DNA from: Dactylosporangium siamense
GTDB lineage: Bacteria; Actinomycetota; Actinomycetes; Mycobacteriales; Micromonosporaceae
Assembly (NCBI RefSeq): GCF_016862795.1
Contig: NZ_BONQ01000106.1
Coordinates: 44,061-108,060 of the forward strand
Length of the DNA: 64,000 nucleotides
Direction of reading: 5' to 3'
Position numbers and translations under genes: made by a program. A model generated the notes under the pieces. That model did no database searches and was not told the origin of the DNA. It was given only the letters and a program-made list of their open reading frames with translations. Below, piece after piece: positions 37,567 to 47,248 of this stretch (its first letter is position 1; each line of letters starts with the position of its first letter).

Positions 37567-38531
37567 CCGCGATCCCAATCCCCGCCAGGGTCCGGGGCTC
37601 CGTGCAGCAGCTGCTCGCGCTCGCCAGCCTCATCGCGATCCTCGTGTTCTTCTCGTTCGCCAGCCCGTACTTCTTCACCCCGAGCAACCTCGTCGGCATC
37701 CTCATGGCCGCCACGGTCACCGGGATCCTGGCCCTGGGCACCACCTTCGTCATCGTCTCCGGCGGCATCGACCTGTCCATCGGCACCGGCATGATCCTGT
37801 GCGGCGTGATGACGGGCGTGTTCATGACCTACTGGGGCTGGCCCGCCTGGGCCGGCGTCATCGGGGCGATCCTGTTCGGCGGCCTCATCGGCTTCATCAA
37901 CGGGTTCAACGTGTCCGTGCTGGGGCTGCCACCGTTCATCGCGACGCTCGGCATGATGCTCGTCGCGTCCGGCCTGTCCCTGGTCATCTCCGGCACGAAA
38001 CCGATCTACTTCAAGGAGCACCCCGACTTCCAGCTCCTGATGAACTACGACGTGATCCCGGGCGCCCGCTTCCCCCTCGGCGTGCTCATCTTCCTGGTCC
38101 TCACCGTCGTGGCCGCGGTGGTGCTCAGCAAGACCATCGTCGGGCGGTACGCCTTCTCGATCGGCAGCAACGAGGCGGCCACCGCCCTGTCCGGCGTCAA
38201 CGTGGTGCGCTGGAAGCTCACCATCTACACGATCGCCGGGCTGTTCGTCGGCATCGCCGGTGTCCTCGCCGCGTCCCGGCTCAGCTCCGCCCAACCGGTC
38301 GGCGGCATGGGCCTGGAGCTGGAAGCCATCGCCGCGGTCGTCATCGGCGGCACCTCACTGCAAGGCGGGCGCGGCTCGATCGCCGGCACCGTCGTCGGCG
38401 CCCTCATCGTCGCCGTGCTCACCAACGGCCTGCGCGTCACCGCCGTGCCGCAGGAGTGGCAATCGGTCGTGGTCGGCTGCGTCATTCTCGTCGCCGTCTA
38501 CGTCGACATGCTGCGCAGAAAAGCGAACTGA
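37563..38531 (+). CDS. Sugar ABC importer permease, RbsC-type
   Basis: A 322-residue permease of the RbsC/XylH class with about ten hydrophobic helices and the family segments TFVIVSGGIDLSIG, INGFNVSVLGLPPFIATLG and VVIGGTSLQGGRGSI. The GTG at 37563 overlaps the ATPase stop, so translation is coupled. Together with the flanking ATPase and binding protein it forms a complete importer. Confidence 0.93.
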
Positions 38532-38559
38532 ACACCCCCCCACCTTCAAGGAGTTCCAG

Positions 38560-39525
38560 ATGCACAGGAAGGCATTCGTCGCGCTGCTCGGCGCGACCGC
38601 GATCACCTTAGCGCTCGGCGCCTGCTCCGAGGCCGCCGAGAAGCCCGGCACGGACAAGAAGCCCTACGTCGCGCTCATCTCCAAGGGTTTCCGCCACCAG
38701 TTCTGGCAGGCCGTGAAGGCCGGCGCGGAGCAGGCCGGCAAGGAGTTCAACGTCGACGTCACCTTCGAAGGCGCCCAGGAGGAGGGCAACGTCGAGCAGC
38801 AGATCCAGCTGCTGCAGACGGTCATCGACAAGAAGCCCGGCGCGATCGGCTTCGCCGCCATCGACAGCCAGGCCGCCGGCCCGCTCATGACGCAGGCGAA
38901 GAACGCGAAGATCCCGGTGATCGCGTTCGACTCCGGCGTCGACAGCGACGTGCCGATCACCACCGCCTCCACCGACAACCTCGCCGCCGCCGCCGAGGCC
39001 GCCAAGCACATGGCCGAGAAGATCGGCCACGAAGGCAAGATCGCCATGGTCGTCCACGACCAGACCAGCGTCACCGGCGTCCAGCGCCGCGACGGCTTCC
39101 AGGAGTACATCAAGAAGAACGAGCCGAAGATCCAGATCGTCGACGTCCAGTACAGCGGCGACCCGCTGAAGGCCACCGACCTCGCCAAGGCGATCCTCAC
39201 CGCCAACCCCGACCTCAAGGGCATCTACGGCTCCAACGAGGGCGCCGCGATCGGCGTGCTGCACGCGGTCCAGGAGAAGGGCCTCACCGGCAAGATCACG
39301 ATCGTCGGCTTCGACTCCGGCAAGGACCAGATCGACGCCATCAAGGCCGGCACGATGTACGGCGCCATCACCCAGAACCCCGTCGGCATCGGCTACGAGA
39401 CCGTGAAGGCCGCCGTCGCCGCCATCAAGGGCGAGAAGCTGCCGAAGAGCATCGACACCGGCTTCTACTGGTACGACAAGACCAACATCGACGACGCCAA
39501 GATCTCCGCAGTGCTCTACCAGTAA
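38560..39525 (+). CDS. Sugar-binding lipoprotein, RbsB-type
   Basis: A 321-residue exported lipoprotein (lipobox LGAC, Cys about residue 22) with a type I periplasmic-binding fold: PYVALISKGFRHQFWQAVKAGA, AIGFAAIDSQAAGP, PVIAFDSGVDSD, TTASTDN, and IVGFDSGKDQID. The KGFRHQFW and FDSGVDS segments line the ligand cleft in relatives. AAGGAG stands at correct spacing before the ATG. Codon 17 is the rare leucine codon TTA (38608-38610), which in bldA-using actinomycetes could delay expression to later growth. The ligand is presumably L-fucose or a related acid, from the linked dehydratase. Confidence 0.92.
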   Translation: MHRKAFVALLGATAITLALGACSEAAEKPGTDKKPYVALISKGFRHQFWQAVKAGAEQAGKEFNVDVTFEGAQEEGNVEQQIQLLQTVIDKKPGAIGFAAIDSQAAGPLMTQAKNAKIPVIAFDSGVDSDVPITTASTDNLAAAAEAAKHMAEKIGHEGKIAMVVHDQTSVTGVQRRDGFQEYIKKNEPKIQIVDVQYSGDPLKATDLAKAILTANPDLKGIYGSNEGAAIGVLHAVQEKGLTGKITIVGFDSGKDQIDAIKAGTMYGAITQNPVGIGYETVKAAVAAIKGEKLPKSIDTGFYWYDKTNIDDAKISAVLYQ

Positions 39526-39531
39526 CACGTC

Positions 39532-39563
39532 CGCCGGGCGCACCCGTCAAGGTGCGCCCGGCG
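39532..39563. terminator. Bidirectional hairpin terminator
   Basis: A 13-base-pair perfect stem (cgccgggcgcacc / ggtgcgcccggcg) with a 6-base loop fills the gap between the fucose-importer operon and the convergent STAND gene. It can end transcription from both sides. Confidence 0.9.
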
Positions 39564-39564
39564 T

Positions 39565-42168
39565 TCACCCGCGTGCCAGATACCGCTGCAGATGATCCGC
39601 CCAGCGCTGCTGGACGATCTCGTACGTCCCGAACCATTGGGTCGGGACGGCCGGCACCGGCAGGCCCGCCGTGTCGAGGAAGCACTCCACCGGAATCCAG
39701 GGCCTGGTGCGCTCCGCCAGACCCCCGACCTCCTCCCGGAGCGCCACCAGGCGATCGCGGTCGCCGGCCAGCCGCGCGTCGCAGAACTCGGCGAACGCAT
39801 ACCGGAACCCGATCGTGCCGCCGTGCTCGGACGCCATGTCCAACCTCCGGAGCCGGTCGAGCGCCTCGGCGCGTTCCACCCGATCGGCCCCCCGCACGAG
39901 CACCCGGGCCAGCAGGGCGCTGCGGATGCCGAACATGTGGCCCGCCAGCTCGACCTGGTTGTGATACCCGTCGAGCTCGTCGACGCCGAGGTCCCCGCGG
40001 AAGAACGCCCGGCGCACCAGGTAGTCGCCCATCTCCTCGAGGTACTCACGCTGCCGGCCCGCCTGACGGAGCGTGGTCACCTTCTCGTCGATTTCCGCGA
40101 AGTACCGGTCCGGAACGCCGTGGGCGTACTCCTGGACCCGGGTGATCAGTACTTCGGAGGGCAGGCCGGCCGCCGCGTCCCGCGCATCGACGAACCGGCG
40201 CGCCATGCTCAGCACCTGCGGGATCTGCGCGCGGTTCACCGCAGAGGGCGCGCGGGCCACGAGCTCTTGGAACGTCGCCAGCGCGTCGTCCCAGCGGTGC
40301 TGCAGTTTGAACGCGTACCCGAGGTGCCGGCCGGCAATGTTGCGCAGCGGGTGCTCCGAGGCGAACGTGTCGCGCAGGGCCTGCACGCGCTCCTCCGACG
40401 GCGTCTCGAGCGACTTCGCGGAGATGAAGTTCAGCACGTGCCGGCCGTACTCGGTCCGGCTCGATGCCGGTATCCGTGACCGCAGCCCCTGCAACGCGGG
40501 GCCGTGCACGATCGCCTTCGTCAGCCAGTCCGCGTACGGCGAGTCCTCCGGCTTCTCCAGCGTGGTGTGCTGTTCGCACACCAGCCCGATGGCGATGCCG
40601 ATCACGTCGAGCACCTCGCGGGTGTCCTCGCGCAGCTTGGCCGCGTCGTGCAGCACCCGCGCCGCCGCGGCCGCCCGGCTGGCCGCCAGCTCCCAGTCCT
40701 GCTCCGACCAGCCGCCGGGCACCTGATGATCGGTGCGGCGGACAGCTTCGCGGACGGCGTCGTGCATGCGGTACGGAAAGCGGCCCTCATGCCGATCGAT
40801 CATCGGCCGGGCGACGGCCCGATCGGCGCACCCGTGGTCGACGTCGGCGGCCGCGGCGATGAGCGTGGTGTCGAAGACGCGGAACAGGCACGCCGCCCGG
40901 ATCGCCCGCTGCTCGTCCGGTGGGACGTCGTCCAGGACCCGGAGCACCAGCGAGCTGAGCGAGCCGGTCACGTCGGCGACCTGCACCCGCCGACCGTCAC
41001 CGGCGTCCTTCGCGGACATCGCCACCTGCCGGGCCAGCTCCAGGTACTGCGGCAGACCGGCGGACGCGTCGGCCAGCTGCTCCACGACGTCGTCATCCAT
41101 TGGCAGGTCGAGCTGGCGCCGGCCGCGTTCGATGACCTGCCGGGTGTCCGCCGGGGACAGGTTGCCGACCAGGTGCTGCCGCGGCGACTCCTGCGTGCCC
41201 GGCACCAGACCGGGCCAGGTCCACCGGCCCCGATAGGGTAGATCGACCTGGCTCTCGTCGTACCAGTCCAGCATCTCCCGCCCGGCCATCACGAACAGAA
41301 CGTTCGGCATGCTGTGGACCAGCCGGTTCAGGTGGCCCTCCGACACTCTCCTCGGGTCGAGCGCCAGACGTTCGGTGGTGTCGATGAAGACGGTCAGCAG
41401 CGGGGAGGGCACCATGGTCGCCAGCTCCCACGAGAGGGTCGCCGCGATCTCACAGGCCAATGCGGGTCTCGACTCGGTGGGGCTGGGCTCGTCGCCGCAG
41501 CGCACGAGGAACTGTTCGAATCCGTCGAATGCCTCCACACCGAGCCGGAGGTCCCGCCGGCGACGCAGCATGCCGATGATCTTCCGGATTCCCCAGACGC
41601 CCATGCCCACCGGCGTCCCGACGATGAAGCCGGCCGCCGATCCGAGGTCGCTCAGCAGCGCCGAGACGGTGTTCGCGACCGTGTCGGCATACTCGCGCCT
41701 GCCGTGGATCTCCGGTAGCGGTTCGCCGGGCCGGACCGCTGACCAGTACGCGGCGAACGCGAGGTCGAAGACCGGCCACCGATCCCGGATCTTGGCGGCG
41801 CCGGCGCGCAACGCGAGCAGTGTCGCCGGGAGGTCCATCCGCCCGCTGGAGCCGTGCAGGTCGATCCGTGCGGTCGCGCTGACCTTCGTCGGCGGTGGCG
41901 GTCCCCAGTCGTGGACCGGTGGCAGGCGATCGCTCACCCACGCTTCCAGGCGCTCCGACAGTGCGGTCTTGCCGATGCCGCCGAGTCCGTAGAAGGTCAG
42001 CACGTTGTGCCGGGCGACCCCGACCTCGACGTCCTGGTCGAGCAGTTGGCGGAAGCTCGCCAGCGTCGAGGTGAAGGCCTGCGACTCCGACTCGCGGTCG
42101 GTGAACAGCTCACCGGCATGGGGGAGCCGTCCGTGGTCGGTGTTGCCGCTCGGCAATGGAACACGCAT
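39565..42168 (-). CDS. STAND-type P-loop NTPase
   Basis: An 867-residue signalling ATPase. The P-loop GLGGIGKTAL (about residues 61-70) follows a short N-terminal segment, and LLTVFIDTTERL is the Walker B strand. A winged-helix-like region contains FPYRMHDAVREAVRR. The C-terminal 350 residues are helical repeats of TPR-like character (HRWDDALATFQELV). A hydrophobic stretch near 195-215 (AAGFIVGTPVGMGVWGI) may be a membrane hairpin. STAND proteins act as switches that oligomerise on sensing a trigger, often in antiviral defence; no fused effector is evident. ATG 42168 is chosen because upstream codons look non-coding, although no ribosome site is clear. The small membrane protein gene lies upstream on the same strand. 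Confidence 0.75.
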   Translation of the reverse strand: MRVPLPSGNTDHGRLPHAGELFTDRESESQAFTSTLASFRQLLDQDVEVGVARHNVLTFYGLGGIGKTALSERLEAWVSDRLPPVHDWGPPPPTKVSATARIDLHGSSGRMDLPATLLALRAGAAKIRDRWPVFDLAFAAYWSAVRPGEPLPEIHGRREYADTVANTVSALLSDLGSAAGFIVGTPVGMGVWGIRKIIGMLRRRRDLRLGVEAFDGFEQFLVRCGDEPSPTESRPALACEIAATLSWELATMVPSPLLTVFIDTTERLALDPRRVSEGHLNRLVHSMPNVLFVMAGREMLDWYDESQVDLPYRGRWTWPGLVPGTQESPRQHLVGNLSPADTRQVIERGRRQLDLPMDDDVVEQLADASAGLPQYLELARQVAMSAKDAGDGRRVQVADVTGSLSSLVLRVLDDVPPDEQRAIRAACLFRVFDTTLIAAAADVDHGCADRAVARPMIDRHEGRFPYRMHDAVREAVRRTDHQVPGGWSEQDWELAASRAAAAARVLHDAAKLREDTREVLDVIGIAIGLVCEQHTTLEKPEDSPYADWLTKAIVHGPALQGLRSRIPASSRTEYGRHVLNFISAKSLETPSEERVQALRDTFASEHPLRNIAGRHLGYAFKLQHRWDDALATFQELVARAPSAVNRAQIPQVLSMARRFVDARDAAAGLPSEVLITRVQEYAHGVPDRYFAEIDEKVTTLRQAGRQREYLEEMGDYLVRRAFFRGDLGVDELDGYHNQVELAGHMFGIRSALLARVLVRGADRVERAEALDRLRRLDMASEHGGTIGFRYAFAEFCDARLAGDRDRLVALREEVGGLAERTRPWIPVECFLDTAGLPVPAVPTQWFGTYEIVQQRWADHLQRYLARG

Positions 42169-42307
42169 GCAGGGAGTTCTATGCGGCTGCACGCTGCGTG
42201 ACAAGACCGCGACGGAATTCCTGACCAACCGTGGCGCATGAATGTCTGGTCCTCGTGAGTTGCCTGCCGAACGTTGTGCGTGATCCAGGAAAGCCCGTCG
42301 ATCCCGA

Positions 42308-42904
42308 CTATTCCCCGACCGCCTGGACCCGCGGGTGCGCGGCGACCGCGGCGGCGACGAGATACACCACGAGCGCGGCCGTGGTCCACGTCGCCAGCGG
42401 TGCGCCCTCGACCTGGGAGTGCGATGCCAGCTGCGGGCCGAACGCCGCGAGCGCGGCCAGCAGCTCGAAGCGCAGCACCGCGACCGCCGTCAGCGCACCC
42501 ACCGCGAGCGCGCAGCCGATCGTCCACAGGTACGCCGGCAGCCGCTTCCCGATGCCGACGACGGCCAGCAGCCCGATCGCGACGGCACAGGCGATCGCGA
42601 AGCCGTCCAGCACCCCGGGAATCGCGTGGCTCAGCGCGCTGCGCGCCGCGGCGTGCTCCCCGTCCTCGAACAGCTGCCGCATCGACGTCTCGCCGTGCGC
42701 TGCGACCCGCCCGTCCGGAAACAGGTCCACGTCGAGGCGCCGGCTCGGGTCGGCGTCATGGTTGCCGCGCGCGGTGCTCAACCCGAGCACGGTGCACGTC
42801 GCCCAGGCGCCGGTGGTCAACCCGACCAGCGCCACCGCCGCCCCGACCGCCGCGACCGCGGCCGCGCCCCGCCCGACCCACACCGGCACCGTGCCGTCGT
42901 CCAT
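42308..42904 (-). CDS. Small membrane protein of unknown function
   Basis: A 198-residue integral membrane protein with four predicted helices: one near residues 12-40, a roughly 65-residue external or cytosolic loop rich in charged residues, then three helices (FAIACAVAIGLLAVVGI, YLWTIGCALAVGALTAVAVL, TAALVVYLVAAAVAA). No family is recognised. ATG 42904 has a G-rich ribosome site four bases before it; an ATG five codons upstream is possible. It lies 139 bases upstream of the STAND NTPase gene on the same strand, so it could be co-expressed and might serve as a membrane partner. This is inference. Confidence 0.6.
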   Translation of the reverse strand: MDDGTVPVWVGRGAAAVAAVGAAVALVGLTTGAWATCTVLGLSTARGNHDADPSRRLDVDLFPDGRVAAHGETSMRQLFEDGEHAAARSALSHAIPGVLDGFAIACAVAIGLLAVVGIGKRLPAYLWTIGCALAVGALTAVAVLRFELLAALAAFGPQLASHSQVEGAPLATWTTAALVVYLVAAAVAAHPRVQAVGE

Positions 42905-43158
42905 GAGACCCCCGTACAAGACCCGTCAATCCCTACGAGCGTCAATGTACCGGTCGCTGCGCAGTTGTTCGGGCGGTAGTCTCGCCTGGAGTGGGAGCTG
43001 AGAGCACAACCGGGAGTTCAGGCACACGATGATCACACCCTGCCAGCCCGATGACTATCGTCGACCTCGGCGTCCACCGCGCATCACGTTTGGCAGAAAC
43101 GGACTCAAGACCAGCTGGCTCGACCCGGTAGCCGTCCGCCGCGGTGCAGGTGGTCGAT

Positions 43159-45867
43159 ATGACGGATGCGGTGACCGTTGATAATTGGGCGGTGACTCGT
43201 GGGGTGTTCGGCCGTCGCCGATCACGGTGGTGGCGTCGGGCTGGAACGGCGCTGGCGGTCGTGGCGGTGCTGTTCGCCGGTTTGGCTCTGTCGGTGTGGT
43301 GGTGGCCGTCCGGATGGCCGGTACCTCGGTTCGGGTGGAAGGGCACCGAACAGGCAAACGTGGTCGCTGGGATCGTCAGCGGGGTGCTGTCGCTGGTCAG
43401 CACCGTCGCTTCGATCGTGGCGCTGCGCCCCCGGCCGGAGCCCGCGCCTGGGACGCAGCGGGCCGGAGGCCTAATCCAGGTGGGGCGTGTGCCGCAGCCG
43501 GCAGCCTGGCTGCAAGACCGCTCCAGCCGAATCGACCTGGCCCGGGCCGCGCGGGCCGGGCGCACGGCGGTGCTGACCCAGGTGCTGTCCGGGATGGGCG
43601 GAGTCGGGAAGACACAACTCGCCGCCCAGTTCGCCCGTAATCTGGTCACCGACGGTGAGCTCGATGTGTTGGTGTGGGTAACCGCGTCGAGCCCGGACGC
43701 AATCATCGCTGGCTATGCCGAGATCGCCCGAGAGCTGCGCCTGACTGACGCGGACACCCCGCCACGTGCCGCAGCGGACCGGCTGTTGGGTTGGCTGGAG
43801 CGCACCGACCAGCGATGGCTGATCGTGCTGGACAACCTCGACATCCCCGGCCACGCCACCGGCTTGTGGCCACCGGCCAACGCTGCCGGCCGGACCGTGG
43901 TGACCACCCGTCGGCGCGACGCCGTGCTGCACACCGACGGCCGATCCCTGGTCGACGTCGGGTTGTTTACCCCCGGCGAAGCCGCCACCTACCTCTCTCA
44001 CGCGATCAGCAACCCCACCGACTCGGACCAAATCCGCTCGCTCGCCAGCGACCTCGGCCACCTGCCGATCGCGGTGGCGCAGGCCGCCGCGTTCATCCGC
44101 GATCGCAGCATCGACGTCGCCGAGTACCGGCGCTGGCTCTCCAGCCGCCGGCAGCAACTCACCGATCTGCTGCCACCCAGCGACGCACTGCCCGACGATC
44201 ACCAGTCCACCGTTGCGGCGACCTGGTCTCTGTCCATCGACGCCGCTAACACCACCCCACCCCGAGGCGTCGCCCGCCCTCTGCTCGAGCTGCTGTCACT
44301 CCTCGACCCCAACGGCATCCCCACCGCACTGTTCACCACGGATCCGATCTGCGCCCACCTCACCGCCACCGCTGGCGGCCAGGCCGTGGACGGGCAGAAC
44401 GCACTTGACGCGATACACAGTCTGCATCGGCTCAACCTCATCACCCATGACGCCCAGTCCGGTGGCATCCGCGTGCACGCGCTCGTCCAGCGCACCACCC
44501 GCGACCACCTCGCGCCTACCCAGCTCACCACAGCCGCGCACGCCGCCGCTGACGCGCTCGCTGCCATCTGGCCCAGCATCGAACGCAACCCTGCGCATGG
44601 CCAGACCCTGCGTGCCAACGCCGCCGCCCTACGTCACCACACCAGCGACACCCTGTTCGCGTCCGGTATCCACCTGGTGTTGTTCGTGACCGGACGCAGC
44701 TTTGGCGAAGCCGGTCTCGTTGCAGCCGCCGTCGACTATTTTCAGGATTTGTGCCTCACCGCCCAGCACCGCCTGGGCCCAGATCACCCAGACACCCTCA
44801 CTACCCGCGGCAACCTCGCCCGCTGGCGAGATCGAGCTGGAGACCCGGCCGGCGCAGGCACCGCCCTCGCGCAGCTGCTCGACGACTATCTGCGGGTGCT
44901 CGGCCCAGACCACCCGGACACCCTCCTCACCCGCCGCCACCTCGCCTACTCTCGAGGTCGAGCTGGAGACCCAATCGGCGCAGGCACCGCCCTCGCGCAG
45001 CTGCTCGAAGACCATGTGCGGGTGCTCGGTCCAGACCACCCGGACACCCTCCTCACCCGCAGCAACCTGGCCCACTCTCGAGGTCAGGCCGGAGACCCAA
45101 TCGGCGCAGGCACCGCCCTCGCGCAGCTGCTCGAAGACCATGTGCGCGTCCTCGGTCAAGACCACCCCCACACCCTCACCACCCGCAGCCACCTCGCCCA
45201 CTCTCGAGGTCAGGCCGGAGACCTGGCCGGCGCGGCCACCGACCTAGTGCAGCTGCTCGACGACTATCTGCGGGTGCTCGGTCCAGACCACCCGGACACC
45301 CTCCTCACCCGCAGCCACCTGGCCCGCTGGCGAGGTCAGGCCGGAGACCCGGCCGGCGCGGCCACCGAACTCGCGCAGCTGCTCGAGGACCGCCTGCGGG
45401 TCCTCGGTCCAGACCACCCCCACACCCTCACCACCCGCAGCCACCTGGCCCGCTGGCGAGGTCAGGCCGGAGACTCGGCCGGTGCAGGCATCGCCCTCGT
45501 GCAGCTGCTCGAGGACCGCCTGCGGGTGCTCGGTCCAGACCACCCGGATACCCTCCTCACCCGCAGCCACCTGGCCCGCTGGCGAGGTCAGGCCGGAGAC
45601 CCGGCCGGCGCGGCCACCGACCTCGTGCAGCTGCTCGAGGACCGCCTGCGGGTCCTCGGCCCAGACCACCCCCACACCCTCACCACCCGCAGCCACCTGG
45701 CTCACTGGCGAGGTCAGGCCGGAGACCCGGCCGCTGCAGCCACCGCCCTCGTACAGCTGCTCGACGACTATCTGCGGGTCCTCGGCCCAGACCACCCAGA
45801 TACCCTCACCACCCGCAACCACCTCGCCCATTGGCAGCGGGAGCCGCGCCGGAACCAATTTCCGTAG
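43159..45867 (+). CDS. Membrane NB-ARC ATPase with near-identical TPR repeats
   Basis: 902 residues. Two N-terminal hydrophobic helices (ALAVVAVLFAGLALSVWWW and VVAGIVSGVLSLVSTVASIV) precede an NB-ARC module with P-loop SGMGGVGKTQLA (about residues 144-155), Walker B WLIVLDNLD, TVVTTRRRDA and GHLPIAVAQAAA, then a winged-helix region. The C-terminus (about 539-894) is eight full 42-residue kinesin-light-chain-like TPR units and one partial unit, each opening LG-DHP-TL-TR. ATG 43159 has AGGTGG five bases upstream. Bacterial NB-ARC-TPR proteins act as regulated switches, some in defence; the ligand is unknown. The divergent promoter region faces the small membrane protein gene. Confidence 0.8.
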   Translation: MTDAVTVDNWAVTRGVFGRRRSRWWRRAGTALAVVAVLFAGLALSVWWWPSGWPVPRFGWKGTEQANVVAGIVSGVLSLVSTVASIVALRPRPEPAPGTQRAGGLIQVGRVPQPAAWLQDRSSRIDLARAARAGRTAVLTQVLSGMGGVGKTQLAAQFARNLVTDGELDVLVWVTASSPDAIIAGYAEIARELRLTDADTPPRAAADRLLGWLERTDQRWLIVLDNLDIPGHATGLWPPANAAGRTVVTTRRRDAVLHTDGRSLVDVGLFTPGEAATYLSHAISNPTDSDQIRSLASDLGHLPIAVAQAAAFIRDRSIDVAEYRRWLSSRRQQLTDLLPPSDALPDDHQSTVAATWSLSIDAANTTPPRGVARPLLELLSLLDPNGIPTALFTTDPICAHLTATAGGQAVDGQNALDAIHSLHRLNLITHDAQSGGIRVHALVQRTTRDHLAPTQLTTAAHAAADALAAIWPSIERNPAHGQTLRANAAALRHHTSDTLFASGIHLVLFVTGRSFGEAGLVAAAVDYFQDLCLTAQHRLGPDHPDTLTTRGNLARWRDRAGDPAGAGTALAQLLDDYLRVLGPDHPDTLLTRRHLAYSRGRAGDPIGAGTALAQLLEDHVRVLGPDHPDTLLTRSNLAHSRGQAGDPIGAGTALAQLLEDHVRVLGQDHPHTLTTRSHLAHSRGQAGDLAGAATDLVQLLDDYLRVLGPDHPDTLLTRSHLARWRGQAGDPAGAATELAQLLEDRLRVLGPDHPHTLTTRSHLARWRGQAGDSAGAGIALVQLLEDRLRVLGPDHPDTLLTRSHLARWRGQAGDPAGAATDLVQLLEDRLRVLGPDHPHTLTTRSHLAHWRGQAGDPAAAATALVQLLDDYLRVLGPDHPDTLTTRNHLAHWQREPRRNQFP
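44773..45840 (+). repeat. Tandem 126-bp coding repeats (8 full, 1 partial)
   Basis: Units begin at 44773, 44899, 45025, 45151, 45277, 45403, 45529, 45655 and 45781 with no length variation. From the third unit, the types 'DHPDTLLTR' and 'DHPHTLTTR' alternate, giving a 252-bp higher-order period. Units at 45277 and 45529 differ at about three of 126 bases by eye. Confidence 0.95.
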
Positions 45868-46215
45868 CCAAGCCCCGTCCTCGAAACCGTCGCCGCATAC
45901 TGTCAATGAATAGACGACTCAGCACACTAGGAACGGGCTGACGTCACCTCGCTCCCGAGAGCACGTGTCGCCGCCGCCCTCCCGTCCCGGAATGTGCTAC
46001 TGCCTCTACTGCGTGCGGCGGAGTCTTCCGGTCCATGCATGGCGACCCGTCCGCGAAGCTCGCGGACCCGCCGAGGCCGGGCTGCAGGCCATGCTTCGCA
46101 TCGTCATCGACCAGCACCCCGTACCCACGCAATAGATCTCGGCACCACCGGAGCGCTGCTGCCCGGTTGCTGACGTGGCTTTACACGTCCGCGCGGGTCT
46201 CCCTACGATGCACGA
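45868..46215. other. Intergenic stretch, nothing recognised
   Basis: About 350 bases between the NB-ARC gene and the LacI gene. Short frames on both strands have no family resemblance or ribosome site. No clear hairpin terminator was seen. Confidence 0.4.
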
Positions 46216-47229
46216 ATGCCGTCCCCGGCCTCGTCCCGACCACCAACGCTCGACGAGGTCGCCGAGCGCGCGCGGGTGTCCCGCACCGTCGCCTCCCGCG
46301 TCATCAACAACGGCCCCAACGTCAGCCGGGCCAAGCGGGACGCGGTCGAGAAGGCGATCCGGGAGCTCGGGTTCACGCCCAACCGGAGTGCCCGGGCCCT
46401 CGCGACCCGGCAGACCGGCGTGGTGGTGCTGGCGGTCACCGGCGACGGGCCGGAGGTGTTCGCGGACCCGTTCTTCGCGCAGCTCATCGTCGGGGCGTCC
46501 GCCGCGCTGGAGAAGACCGACCTGCACCTGATGCTCAGCCTCATCACGTCCGGCCACGGCCGGCAGCGGCTGCGCAACTTCCTGCAGACCCGCGGCGCCG
46601 ACGGGGTGATGCTGGTGGCCACGCGCGGCGTCGAGCCGCTGGTCGACATCGTCGAGCGGTCGGGGCTGCCGACGGTGTTCATCGGGCTGCCGAAGGACGG
46701 GACGCCGCCGTACTACATCGACGTCGACAACGCCGGCGGGTCGCGGGCGGCGACCGAGTATCTCCTGCGCGGCGGTCGCCGGCGCATCGCCGTGATCACC
46801 GGGCCGCCCGACACCGCGGTCGGCCGGGAACGCCATCGCGGCTTTGTCGAGGCGTTGCGGCTGGCCGGGCTCGAGCCCTACGCCACCGAGGCGGGCGACT
46901 TCCTGGAGCCCAGCGGCGCCGAGGCCATGCGCGTGCTGCTGGGCACGCACCCGGACCTCGACGCCGTGGTCGTCGCCAACGACAACATGGCGGCCGGAGC
47001 GTTGCGGGTGCTGCGTGCCGCGGGTCGTACCGTGCCCGGCGACGTGGCCCTGGTCGGCTTCGACGACCTGCCGGTCGCGGAGCACACCGACCCGAAGCTG
47101 ACCACCGTCCACCAACCGGTCCAGGCGCTGGGCCGCGAGGCCGCCCGCATCCTGGTCGAGCTGCTGGACGGTGGCCAGCCGGCGTCGTCCGTCCTGCCGA
47201 CGAGGCTCGTCGTGCGCGCGTCGGCCTGA
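46216..47229 (+). CDS. LacI family transcriptional regulator
   Basis: A 337-residue LacI/GalR regulator. The helix-turn-helix TLDEVAERARVSRTVASRVI (about 11-30) and hinge RSARALATRQTG precede a sensor domain with VMLVATRG, RRIAVITGPP, VVVANDNMAAGAL and VALVGFDDLPVAEHTDP. It converges on the GH16 gene and is the obvious candidate to bind the two palindromic operators upstream of the GH16 and GH26 genes, with a glucan oligosaccharide as inducer; this is inference. No strong ribosome site is visible, so it may be leaderless or weakly translated. Confidence 0.88.
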   Translation: MPSPASSRPPTLDEVAERARVSRTVASRVINNGPNVSRAKRDAVEKAIRELGFTPNRSARALATRQTGVVVLAVTGDGPEVFADPFFAQLIVGASAALEKTDLHLMLSLITSGHGRQRLRNFLQTRGADGVMLVATRGVEPLVDIVERSGLPTVFIGLPKDGTPPYYIDVDNAGGSRAATEYLLRGGRRRIAVITGPPDTAVGRERHRGFVEALRLAGLEPYATEAGDFLEPSGAEAMRVLLGTHPDLDAVVVANDNMAAGALRVLRAAGRTVPGDVALVGFDDLPVAEHTDPKLTTVHQPVQALGREAARILVELLDGGQPASSVLPTRLVVRASA

Positions 47230-47248
47230 GCCGCCGCAAAAAACGCCG

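Noticed and set aside
44773..45840. CRISPR-like array
   Set aside because: The repeats are contiguous 126-bp coding units without spacers and encode TPR motifs in frame.
45944..46132. Minus-strand 62-codon frame before the LacI gene
   Set aside because: No ribosome site and no recognisable family; composition is not convincing.
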